Assembly: GCA_030631415.1 (NCBI GenBank)
Contig: DAOVLE010000091.1
Location: 1 to 18,185, forward strand
DNA length: 18,185 bases
Direction: 5' to 3'
From: JAAEQG01 sp023133475
Lineage (GTDB): Bacteria; Planctomycetota; Phycisphaerae; UBA1845
Part shown: one piece after another, positions 1 through 6,490 of the stretch
Position numbering within the stretch: the first letter of the stretch is position 1
Layout of the letters: every line of letters begins with the position of its first letter
Program-made: the position numbers and the translations under genes
The notes under the pieces: generated by a model
The model's database searches: none
Told to the model about the DNA's origin: nothing
What the model saw: only the letters and a program-made list of their open reading frames with translations

Positions 1-42
1 CGGCATTTATGCCGGGTGAAAAGGTCTAACGAAGAATCCCCC

Positions 43-90
43 GTAGGGTGGGTGTAGCCCGCCGTAGGCGGGCGAAACCCACCACGCCGG
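43..90 (+). repeat. Palindromic repeat, type B arm
   Basis: This 48-base unit begins GTAGGGTGGGTG and ends CCACGCCGG, with an inner hairpin AGCCCGCC/GGCGGGC around GTA. A second copy, in the opposite orientation, lies at 3463-3510 and differs by only three bases next to the stem. It pairs with the inverted type A arm at 179-225. The pair resembles a REP doublet (REPIN/BIME-like); that comparison is inference. Confidence 0.85.
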
Positions 91-96
91 TTAATA

Positions 97-172
97 AGTC
101 CAAAGTCCCTGGTCCAAAATCCAAAGTTGGAAACCAGCGGGACTTTAGACCTTGGACTTTGGACCTTGGACT
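97..172. repeat. Inverted pair of degenerate heptamer arrays (AGTCCAA / TTGGACT)
   Basis: From 97 to 131 the sequence reads as five imperfect 7-base units related to AGTCCAA. From about 139 to 172 it reads as five units of the complementary TTGGACT/TTGGACC. The two halves can fold on each other around a short centre (GGAAACCAGC). The same heptamer forms a 14-unit array at 12937-13034. The array sits exactly between the B and A palindromic arms. Confidence 0.85.
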
Positions 173-178
173 CGTCGC

Positions 179-225
179 CCGGTTGGTGGGTTCCACCTCG
201 CTCCGCGAGGTTCCACCCACCCTAC
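179..225 (-). repeat. Palindromic repeat, type A arm
   Basis: Read on the minus strand, this 47-base unit starts GTAGGGTGGGTGG and ends CCACCAACCGG, with an inner hairpin CCTCGC-GGA-GCGAGG. Copies lie at 3420-3466 (one base different) and 7828-7874 (one base different). It forms an inverted doublet with the B arm at 43-90. Confidence 0.85.
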
Positions 226-313
226 GATTGCCGAAAATGGGAAGTTATTTTCGCGTCGGGCCTAAGGGGCTCGCTGCACAGAAACAATGTCTTAACTAAA
301 GGAGTACTCAAGG

Positions 314-3300
314 ATGGTAGCGCGAACGCTGTTGTTGTGCCTGGCGATTTCATGCTACGGTACCGGTGTGTCGGCAGATGAATCCACCGCCAACCTGGCG
401 GCTTTGGACATCTCGGGGATCATGGCCAAGCTGGCTGCCGGCCCACCTGGAGCCGCGGAGGAGCCCGAAAAGGAGTACCCCGACTTCGAGGAAGTCACCA
501 AGGACATGGAGGCCCTCAAAGGCCTGTTCATCCTTTGGCACTACCCCGAGGGGACCAAGGGGAAGGATCCACAGAAGCTGCTCTGTCAGATTCCCGCCGG
601 CTTCCTGGGCCAGAAATTCATGTTGTCCACCAGCTTCTCGGGGGGCGGAGTCTTTACCGGCTTCCCCATCGACGAGCGGGTGGTGCAGTGGGAGGAGTTG
701 GGTCGCCAGTTGGTCCTGGTTGAACCGGAGACGCAATTCGTCACCAACGGCGATTCCACCGTCGACGATGTCGTACGCCGCACCCATCCCGACCGCATCC
801 GCACGGCTGTGCCCATCGTCACCAAGTCACCGGGCGGCGACCCGATCATCAACCTTGGCCCACTACTCAAGAGCAGCTTCGCGGACATCGGCTGGATGAG
901 CTGGTGGGGTGGTGGCGGAGGAGGAATCAACTCTTCATTGAGCAAGTGGACCAAAAAGAAGCCCTTCACCGACAATGTGGAGATCGGCGTGGAGTTGGCG
1001 GTCAGTAGCCGTCGCCCCCCTGGCTCCTACACCAGGAAGCTGGTGCACTATAGTTTCTGGCGTCTGCCGTCGACCGGGTATACTCCGCGCATCGCCGACG
1101 ATCGGATCGGATACTTCCTGACCACCAACCGCGACTGGTCCAAGCCGACCGACGCACGGGACATCTTCAACCGCTACATCGACCGCTGGCCTCTGACCAA
1201 GCGCGACCCCAGCCTGAAACTGTGCGAGCCCAAGAAACCGATCGTTTTCTATATCGAGAAGACTGTTCCGGTGCGCTTCCGCCGCGCGGTGCGCGACGGC
1301 ATCCTCGAGTGGAACAAAGCCTTCGAGAAGGTCGGCTTCCTGAACGCCGTCGAGGTCCGCCAACAGACCGACGACAACGAATGGAAGGACCTGGACCCCG
1401 AGGACATGCGTTACAGCTTCTTCCGCTGGATCGTGAACGGGCGGGGTTTCGCCATGGGCCCACACCGTGCCAATCCCTTCACCGGCGAGATTTACGATGC
1501 GGACATCATCTTCGACGACGCCATGGTGCGGTACTTCGAGCAGAGTGCCCAGCAGATGCTGCCCTCCACCGCGGTGGCGATGAAAATGAAGGACCCCGCC
1601 TTGCGGGCTTTTCTGGAGAAATTCCCGCAGTGGAAACGCCCGACACACGAATGGGAGAACTTCAGTTTCTGCAAACACGAGGAGAACGACGAGAACCACG
1701 CCGACAAACTCGACGAAGCCCTCCGCCAACGCATGCACGAGCGCGGGCACCACTGCTGCGATCGAAGCCGAGGCATGCGCCACCAGATGGCTGTGGCTGG
1801 TGCGGTGCTGGCTGGGCAACCCAAGGAGGTAACCGAGCGGTTCCTCTACGATGCCATCAAGGATACCGTGATGCACGAGGTCGGGCACACCCTGGGCCTG
1901 CGACATAACTTCAAAGCCAGCTCGATCTACTCGCTCGAAGAGATCAAGAAACGCCGCATCACCGGCGAAGCCACCACCGGATCGGTGATGGACTACAACC
2001 CCACGCTGTTCTTCGCGGATAACGCCATCGAAGGGCACTTCGCCATGCCGACCATCGGGCCATACGATTACTGGGCCATCGAGTACGGCTATCGGCCGTT
2101 TGACTCGACCTACAAATCCGCCGAGAAGAAAGACAACGGCGACAAAGGCAAAGAGCAGGATAAAGACAAGCCCGAGACTAAACCGGCGGAGTTCAAGGCG
2201 TCGGCGGTCGTCGAGGTCGCGGTGGACATCCCCAATGAGCTTCTCGACAAGCTCCCGCCCGAAGCCCGCGAGCAGATCAAGAAGATGATGGAATCCGGTG
2301 CGGCAGGGGCGATGATGGCCGGTGGTGCGGCTCCGGCTGATGCGGCAGAGACGTCCTCCTTCGCAGCTCCACCCAGCGGTGAAGAGGCTATGCTCCGCGA
2401 GATCGCCAGCCGTTGCGTCGAGCCGGAACTCGCCTACGCCACCGACCAGGACAGCTCCTGGTTGTCTCCGGACCCACTGGCTACACGCTTCGACATGGGC
2501 TCCTCTCCGATCGAATGGGCCAATAGCCGCATTGCGTTGGTCGACAAGCGTATGGGCAACATCCTCGAGTGGGCGGTCAAAGATCAGGAAAGCTGGTATC
2601 ACCTGCGCAACAGCTTCACTCGCTTGCTGTTTGAAAAAACGATGGTGCTCGACTATGTCGGACGGTTCATCGGCGGGCAATACTTCAGCTACAGCCATCG
2701 CGGTGATGCCAACGCCCCAGCCCCGTTTGAACTGGTGGACGCCAAGACCCAGCGTCAGGCTTTGGACTTCATCGAGGGGCATCTCTTCGCCGACGAGTTC
2801 TTCACCTTCTCGCCGGAATTGCTGAACCACCTGGCGCCGTCGCGCTGGTCGCACAGAGGAACGTGGGTCAGTCGAACCATGGACTTCCCCATCCACCGCT
2901 ACATCGCGATTCTGCAATGGTGGAACCTGGGCGACCGGCTGGCGCCCAATACCCTGCGGCGCATCCACGACGCCGAGATGAAGACCACCGACAAGGACAA
3001 GCTCACTGTCGCGGAGTACCTCCAACGTCTGCGGAAAGCCTGCTGGGCGGACACCTGCGACTCGCGACGGGCAAAGCAGGGGGCCTGGACGGACGCCAAA
3101 CCGTTTATCTCCAGCATCCGCCGCTCGTTGCAGCGTGAGTATCTCGGGGTGATGGAGCCGCTGGTCCGTATCCCGCCGGGCGGTGCACTGTCCCCCGACC
3201 TGCACGCCATGGTCAAGTATACCTTGCAACAACTCAGCGGGCGGCTCGGTGAGGTGCTTGCCTCCGAGAAGTTGGACTTCGCCTCCAAGGCCCACTTGAG

Positions 3301-3370
3301 CACATGCAAATCACGGATCGACCGCATGTTGGCCCCCGAACTCGAGGAGTATGGAATGTGGTGGTCCTGA
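314..3370 (+). CDS. Secreted zinc-dependent metalloprotease (DUF5117/DUF4953 met-zincin family)
   Basis: This 1018-residue protein is a predicted exported zinc peptidase; its substrate is unknown. Residues 1-21 form a signal peptide ending near GVSADES. The zinc motif HEVGHTLGLRH at 521-531 fits the metzincin HExxHxxGxxH pattern, with three His ligands and catalytic Glu522. SVMDY at 557-561 supplies the Met-turn. The region before it matches the DUF5117-type N-terminal part seen in this family of large bacterial peptidases. Residues about 601-695 are a Lys/Glu/Ala-rich insertion between the catalytic part and the conserved C-terminal part (YATDQDSSW, then SPIEWANSRIALVDKRM), so the protein is longer than many relatives. 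AAGGAG lies 9 bases before the ATG. It stands alone, followed by repeats. The family call is firm; the physiological role is unknown. Confidence 0.93.
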   Translation: MVARTLLLCLAISCYGTGVSADESTANLAALDISGIMAKLAAGPPGAAEEPEKEYPDFEEVTKDMEALKGLFILWHYPEGTKGKDPQKLLCQIPAGFLGQKFMLSTSFSGGGVFTGFPIDERVVQWEELGRQLVLVEPETQFVTNGDSTVDDVVRRTHPDRIRTAVPIVTKSPGGDPIINLGPLLKSSFADIGWMSWWGGGGGGINSSLSKWTKKKPFTDNVEIGVELAVSSRRPPGSYTRKLVHYSFWRLPSTGYTPRIADDRIGYFLTTNRDWSKPTDARDIFNRYIDRWPLTKRDPSLKLCEPKKPIVFYIEKTVPVRFRRAVRDGILEWNKAFEKVGFLNAVEVRQQTDDNEWKDLDPEDMRYSFFRWIVNGRGFAMGPHRANPFTGEIYDADIIFDDAMVRYFEQSAQQMLPSTAVAMKMKDPALRAFLEKFPQWKRPTHEWENFSFCKHEENDENHADKLDEALRQRMHERGHHCCDRSRGMRHQMAVAGAVLAGQPKEVTERFLYDAIKDTVMHEVGHTLGLRHNFKASSIYSLEEIKKRRITGEATTGSVMDYNPTLFFADNAIEGHFAMPTIGPYDYWAIEYGYRPFDSTYKSAEKKDNGDKGKEQDKDKPETKPAEFKASAVVEVAVDIPNELLDKLPPEAREQIKKMMESGAAGAMMAGGAAPADAAETSSFAAPPSGEEAMLREIASRCVEPELAYATDQDSSWLSPDPLATRFDMGSSPIEWANSRIALVDKRMGNILEWAVKDQESWYHLRNSFTRLLFEKTMVLDYVGRFIGGQYFSYSHRGDANAPAPFELVDAKTQRQALDFIEGHLFADEFFTFSPELLNHLAPSRWSHRGTWVSRTMDFPIHRYIAILQWWNLGDRLAPNTLRRIHDAEMKTTDKDKLTVAEYLQRLRKACWADTCDSRRAKQGAWTDAKPFISSIRRSLQREYLGVMEPLVRIPPGGALSPDLHAMVKYTLQQLSGRLGEVLASEKLDFASKAHLSTCKSRIDRMLAPELEEYGMWWS

Positions 3371-3419
3371 TAGCCGGTCAACCGTCTGCGGTCGGCGGAC
3401 CATACCGGCTCGCTCAGAT

Positions 3420-3466
3420 GTAGGGTGGGTGGAACCTCGCGAAGCGAGGTGGAACCCACCAACCGG
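3420..3466 (+). repeat. Palindromic repeat, type A arm
   Basis: This 47-base A unit has the hairpin CCTCGC-GAA-GCGAGG and ends in AACCGG, whose last four bases are shared with the inverted B arm that follows. It lies 50 bases after the metalloprotease stop and may also help end that transcript, although no T-run follows. Confidence 0.88.
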
Positions 3467-3510
3467 CGTGGTGGGTGTAGCCCGCCTACGGCGGGCTACA
3501 CCCACCCTAC
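3463..3510 (-). repeat. Palindromic repeat, type B arm
   Basis: This is the B unit in inverse orientation, sharing CCGG with the preceding A arm, so the two make one compact 91-base inverted doublet. The outer ends (GTAGGGTGGGT on both sides) are identical; the inner hairpins differ (GCCCGCC-TAC-GGCGGGC here). Confidence 0.88.
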
Positions 3511-3515
3511 TGATG

Positions 3516-3544
3516 TTTCGAGATGACTCGCGTGGTGTTATAAT
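3516..3544 (+). promoter_or_regulatory. Promoter of the RNase P RNA gene
   Basis: A perfect extended -10 element, TGTTATAAT, spans 3536-3544 with TATAAT at 3539-3544. Seventeen bases upstream lies a weak -35 match, TTTCGA (3516-3521). The expected start site, 7-8 bases after the -10 box, coincides with the first base of the P1 helix at 3552. This fits a housekeeping sigma-70-type promoter. Confidence 0.75.
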
Positions 3545-3551
3545 GTTGATG

Positions 3552-3974
3552 GGCGGAGTGGGCTGAGGCGATCGCGTGTTCCGCTTGGCGGGGCATGAGG
3601 AAAGTCCGAACTGGACAGGGCACGGTGGTTGGTAACGCCAACCCGGCGCGAGCCGAGGGAAAGTGCCACAGAAAAGACACCGCCTAAGCCAAACCGCCGG
3701 CCCATCTCTTTCGAGATGGCCGGCAGCGCTTGGCCGGTAAGGGTGAAATGGTGCGGTAAGAGCGCACCGCGCAGCCGGTGACGGCTGCGGCATGGTAAAC
3801 CCCACCGCCAGCAAGCCCAAGTAAGCAGCGAGAGGCGGCCCGTCTCGGCGACCGCACCGCGGTTGTAAGCTGCGGGTAGGGTGCATGAGCCGGCGGGCGA
3901 CCGTCGGCCTAGATAAATGATCGCCCGCCCCCCGACGGGGGCGAACAGAATTCGGCTTACACGCCCACTCCGCC
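3552..3974 (+). ncRNA. rnpB: RNase P RNA, bacterial class A
   Basis: This is the catalytic RNA that trims the 5' leader of precursor tRNAs. The ends form a perfect 12-base P1 helix (3552-3563 with 3963-3974). The signature GAGGAAAGTCCG lies at 3597-3608, AGATAAATGATCG at about 3911-3923, and the 3' signature ACAGAATTCGGCTTAC at 3945-3960. A strong hairpin near 3695-3724 (GCCGGC..CATCTC / GAGATG..GCCGGC) fits P12. The length of 423 bases is at the upper end of the usual class A range. The ORFs that cross it are artefacts. Repeat clusters flank it on both sides. No clear intrinsic terminator follows; only a short TCTTTTC run after P1. Confidence 0.97.
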
Positions 3975-3990
3975 ATCTTTTCATCTGCTC

Positions 3991-4136
3991 GGGTGGCCCA
4001 TGGCTTTAGCCGTGGGGGACGCGAATCGTGTGGAGTATTCGCGTCCTCTTGCTCGGGTGGCCCATGGCTTTAGCCGTGGGGGACACGAATCGTGTGGAGT
4101 ATTCGCGTCCCCCACCGCTAAAGCGATGGGCCACCC
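3991..4136. repeat. W-family palindromic cluster: two direct arms plus one inverted arm
   Basis: Three 36-base W arms are present: 3991-4026 and 4055-4090 on the plus strand, and 4101-4136 inverted. Each reads GGGTGGCCCAT..., contains a small hairpin with loop TTTA, and ends GACRCGAAT. The two direct arms carry the GGC/GCC stem and the inverted arm the CGC/GCG stem. The first two arms and their trailing sequence repeat with a 64-base period, indicating a local tandem duplication. Related elements lie at 9488-9604 and 13039-13070. Confidence 0.88.
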
Positions 4137-4183
4137 ATGCGTCGTTGATCCATCGAATCAATCGCGACAGAGCAGTAGGGTTC

Positions 4184-4200
4184 GCTGATAGCTGATAGCT
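4184..4200. repeat. GCTGATA heptamer, 2.4 units
   Basis: GCTGATA occurs twice, followed by GCT, giving a 7-base period. A closely similar GCTGAAA tract occurs at 18098-18113 on the opposite strand. The last nine bases also form the left half of a dyad with 4233-4241. Confidence 0.7.
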
Positions 4201-4241
4201 TAAAAATACTGTATATATACACACGACCTGTGAGCTATCAG
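4192..4241. promoter_or_regulatory. Dyad with central TGTATATATACA palindrome upstream of CBS
   Basis: CTGATAGCT (4192-4200) and AGCTATCAG (4233-4241) are perfect inverted repeats enclosing the 12-base palindrome TGTATATATACA at 4210-4221. It ends 40 bases before the cystathionine beta-synthase start. It could be an operator or a transcript hairpin. It resembles an Escherichia coli SOS box apart from the last base (CTGT-N8-ACAC), but there is no functional reason to expect LexA here. Confidence 0.45.
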
Positions 4242-4281
4242 AGAAAAATACAGGCGCAGGTTGGCACGGAGGTAGATTGTC

Positions 4282-5676
4282 ATGCTGAAGCGTTGCGAGA
4301 CTGTCTTGGAGGCTATCGGTGGGACTCCCCTGGTTCGTCTGAATCGAGTGGGTGCGGGTTTGGCGGCTTCGTTCTTCGCCAAACTCGAGTTCGTCAACCC
4401 GGGAGGCAGCGTCAAAGACCGGGTGGCTACCGCGATGATCGAGCAGGCTGAACGCGAGGGCGAACTCAAACCCGGATCAACCATCATCGAAGCCACCTCC
4501 GGAAACACCGGGGCAGGTCTGGCGATGGCTGCGGCGGTTAAAGGGTATCGCTGCATTTTCGTTGCGCCCGATCGCATGAGCATCGAGAAGGTGCGTCTGT
4601 TGCGAGCATACGGGGCGGAACTGGTGCTTACCCCCACCTCGGCACCCTCGAAGGGGTCCGAAGGCTACGAGGGAGTGGCTCAGCGATTGCTCAACGAAAT
4701 CCCCGACTCCTGGCATCCCAACCAGTTCGGCAACCTGGTCAACCCGCAAAGCCACTACGAAACCACCGGCCGGGAAATCTGGGAGCAGACCGAGGGGAAG
4801 GTGACCGTCTTCGTCGCTGGTGTGGGGACCGGTGGCACCATCTCGGGCGTGGGCCAATACCTCAAGGAAAAGAACCCCCGGATCAAAGTCATCGGGGTGG
4901 ATTCGGAGGCATCGGTCCTCTCGGGTGCCCAGATGCGCCCCTCGGCGGTGGAGGGCATCGGCGAGGACCACGTGCCGCAGACGCTCAATGCCCACGTGGT
5001 GGACGAATGGATCCGCGTGGGCGACAAGGAGTCATTCCTGGCGGCTCGCCGGTTGGCACGGCTTGAGGGGTTGTTGGTGGGCGGATCGTCCGGGGCGGTG
5101 ACGGTGGCGATGTTGCAATATGGGTGCCGTCTAGGCCCGGAGGACCTGGTGGTTACGATCTTCGCCGATGGCGGCCGAAACTACCTGTCACGAATCTACG
5201 CCGACGAGTGGATGATCGAGCATGGCCATCTCGAAGGTGCGCCCAAGATGCACACCGTGGCAGAGGTGCTCGAACTTCGCGGCTCCAGCCCGCTGATCTG
5301 CGTCGCGCCCGACGACACCGCCGAGACGGCTATCCAACGCCTGCGCGAGCATGACATCTCTCAAATGCCGGTTATCGACGATGGGAGATCGGTGGGCAGC
5401 ATCCGTGAGATGACCGTGGCACGCCTGCTGCACGACCAGCGCAACCCTAACGACGTGCAGGTGGGGAGCGTTATGGCCCGCCCTTTGCCACAGGTCGAGT
5501 TCAATACCGAGGTGAGCGAGGTGTACCGTCTGCTGATGACCGGCCACAGCGGCGTACTGGTCACCCGCGCCGGTGCCATCGAGGGTATCGTCACCCGCAT
5601 CGACCTGATAAACTTCTGGGAAACAACTCGCACAGACTCCACTGCGGCGAATGGAAAATTGAAAATGGAAAATTGA
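4282..5676 (+). CDS. cbs: Cystathionine beta-synthase with C-terminal CBS-domain pair
   Basis: This PLP enzyme should condense serine and homocysteine to cystathionine, the first step of transsulfuration, in the cytoplasm. Residues 1-310 are the fold-type II catalytic domain: GGSVKDR (41-47) holds the PLP lysine K45, SGNTG (73-77) grips the cofactor, and GTGGT (182-186) is the phosphate loop. Residues about 325-450 form two CBS domains, which in relatives sense S-adenosylmethionine. At 464 residues it matches the actinobacterial-type enzymes. GGAGG lies 9 bases before the ATG. The last residues (NGKLKMEN) and the stop are read from a heptamer repeat array, so the natural C-terminus was probably replaced. 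A cysteine synthase-like activity on another serine ester cannot be excluded. Confidence 0.93.
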   Translation: MLKRCETVLEAIGGTPLVRLNRVGAGLAASFFAKLEFVNPGGSVKDRVATAMIEQAEREGELKPGSTIIEATSGNTGAGLAMAAAVKGYRCIFVAPDRMSIEKVRLLRAYGAELVLTPTSAPSKGSEGYEGVAQRLLNEIPDSWHPNQFGNLVNPQSHYETTGREIWEQTEGKVTVFVAGVGTGGTISGVGQYLKEKNPRIKVIGVDSEASVLSGAQMRPSAVEGIGEDHVPQTLNAHVVDEWIRVGDKESFLAARRLARLEGLLVGGSSGAVTVAMLQYGCRLGPEDLVVTIFADGGRNYLSRIYADEWMIEHGHLEGAPKMHTVAEVLELRGSSPLICVAPDDTAETAIQRLREHDISQMPVIDDGRSVGSIREMTVARLLHDQRNPNDVQVGSVMARPLPQVEFNTEVSEVYRLLMTGHSGVLVTRAGAIEGIVTRIDLINFWETTRTDSTAANGKLKMEN

Positions 5677-5683
5677 AAATGGG
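5649..5683. repeat. Heptamer array GAATGGA/AAATTGA overlapping the cbs stop
   Basis: Five 7-base units (GAATGGA, AAATTGA, AAATGGA, AAATTGA, AAATGGG) run through the 3' end of cbs; the stop TGA is inside a unit. A related array with GAATGGA then GAAAATTGAAAATGG is at 16851-16892, and both continue into GGGGATGTG-like sequence. Confidence 0.85.
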
Positions 5684-5718
5684 GATGTGGGGAATCCTCG
5701 TTGCGATTACGCCGGGTT

Positions 5719-5740
5719 GGGTGGTTCATGGCTTTAGGGC
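5719..5740 (+). repeat. Degenerate W-arm fragment
   Basis: The sequence GGGTGGTTCATGGCTTTAG matches the beginning of the W arm with two changes and then breaks off into unrelated bases. It looks like a decayed or truncated copy between cbs and the minus-strand operon. Confidence 0.6.
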
Positions 5741-5755
5741 CGCCCGTCCTGACAC

Positions 5756-6466
5756 TCACGTATTTACAGGCAGTTCATCCCAAGTTGCCCCTTGTAGGAG
5801 ACGCCCCGTCCGCTTCTTGTTGACGCCTCCCCATTGCTTGAAGAAAAACGGCACTGCCGCTTTGAGGCACTGATCTCGAATGTCCACAACCCAGGATTCC
5901 TCCATTGGTCGTGCTCCCGGCCCAGACTCTCCCCCCACGATAACCCAGTCGATCCCACGCAGCTTCAGCGCAGATAGCGGGCCGAGAAGCGGTTCAAGGG
6001 AAAGAAACTTGATTGTCGCCCCTGCCCGACGCAGGTGATCGATGCGGAAGGTGCACCCCTCGTTTTCGACGCTCACTCCCATCCAAACATTGTCCGGCCA
6101 CGGGAGTCGTCTGCTGAGCACAAGCAGGTTCTCGGATCGTTTCGTCAGGACTTGAAAACGATGCCACGATGCCCGTTTCATCACGTCAAACACTCGTTTG
6201 ATGAAGGCGAATGGCACGTCTTCGTGGAAGAGATCGCTCATGGAGTTCACGAAGATGGTCTGTGGCTTCTTCCAACTCAGGGGAGCGTCCAAAACGTGGT
6301 CGTGCGTAGTCACACGGAACCCGTTCGCATAATTCGGCTGTCCCATTCCCTTCAAGCGTCGAGCCATGCGTTCGGCGTAGCAATGTTTGCATCCTGGACT
6401 GACTTTGGTGCAGCCGGTTATCGGGTTCCAGGTCGATTCTGTCCATTCGATGGAAGACCTCGACAT
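5756..6466 (-). CDS. Three-cysteine Gp37/Gp68 family protein (DUF5131)
   Basis: This protein of about 236 residues belongs to the phage Gp37/Gp68 family (DUF5131). Near the N-terminus, TGCTKVSPGCKHCYAE carries three cysteines spaced CX6CX2C, which suggests a metal or iron-sulfur site; this is inference. Other recognisable family segments are SIEWTESTWNP at the start, FVNSMSDLFHE, VLTKR, WMGVSVEN, VIVGGESGPGARP and FFFKQWGG near the end. The biochemical function is not established. Homologues occur in phages and mobile islands, often beside a TcmP (three-Cys-motif partner) gene. The ATG at 6466 has AGAGAG five bases upstream; a GTG two codons earlier (6472) is the alternative. It starts about 24 bases after the stop of the AlbA_2 gene, so they are probably co-transcribed. 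No TcmP gene is present. Confidence 0.88.
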   Translation of the reverse strand: MSRSSIEWTESTWNPITGCTKVSPGCKHCYAERMARRLKGMGQPNYANGFRVTTHDHVLDAPLSWKKPQTIFVNSMSDLFHEDVPFAFIKRVFDVMKRASWHRFQVLTKRSENLLVLSRRLPWPDNVWMGVSVENEGCTFRIDHLRRAGATIKFLSLEPLLGPLSALKLRGIDWVIVGGESGPGARPMEESWVVDIRDQCLKAAVPFFFKQWGGVNKKRTGRLLQGATWDELPVNT

Positions 6467-6490
6467 AGTCACTCTCTTCGCTCTAACCCT

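Larger units (their letters stand above)
1..313. other. Repeat-filled leader upstream of the metalloprotease
   Basis: No gene is supported here; the short ORFs are readings of repeats. The first 14 bases form a small hairpin (CGGCA stem, TTTA loop) that could end an upstream gene, but no T-run follows. Positions 43-90 hold a B-type palindromic arm, 97-172 an inverted pair of heptamer arrays, and 179-225 an A-type arm. The remainder up to 298 shows no convincing promoter. A ribosome binding site AAGGAG lies at 299-304. Confidence 0.7.

Noticed and set aside
935..3295. 786-residue open frame on the minus strand opposite the metalloprotease
   Set aside because: It is a shadow of a GC-rich gene: no ribosome binding site, no family features, and the plus-strand frame carries an intact zinc motif, Met-turn and signal peptide.
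3311..3984. Protein-coding ORFs across 3311-3984 (221 and 148 residues, minus strand)
   Set aside because: They cross the RNase P RNA gene, whose signatures and P1 helix are unmistakable, plus palindromic repeats.
4209..4224. SOS box (LexA site)
   Set aside because: It resembles the E. coli consensus apart from the last base, but LexA sites in other phyla differ, and cystathionine beta-synthase is not an SOS gene; it is kept only as an unexplained dyad.
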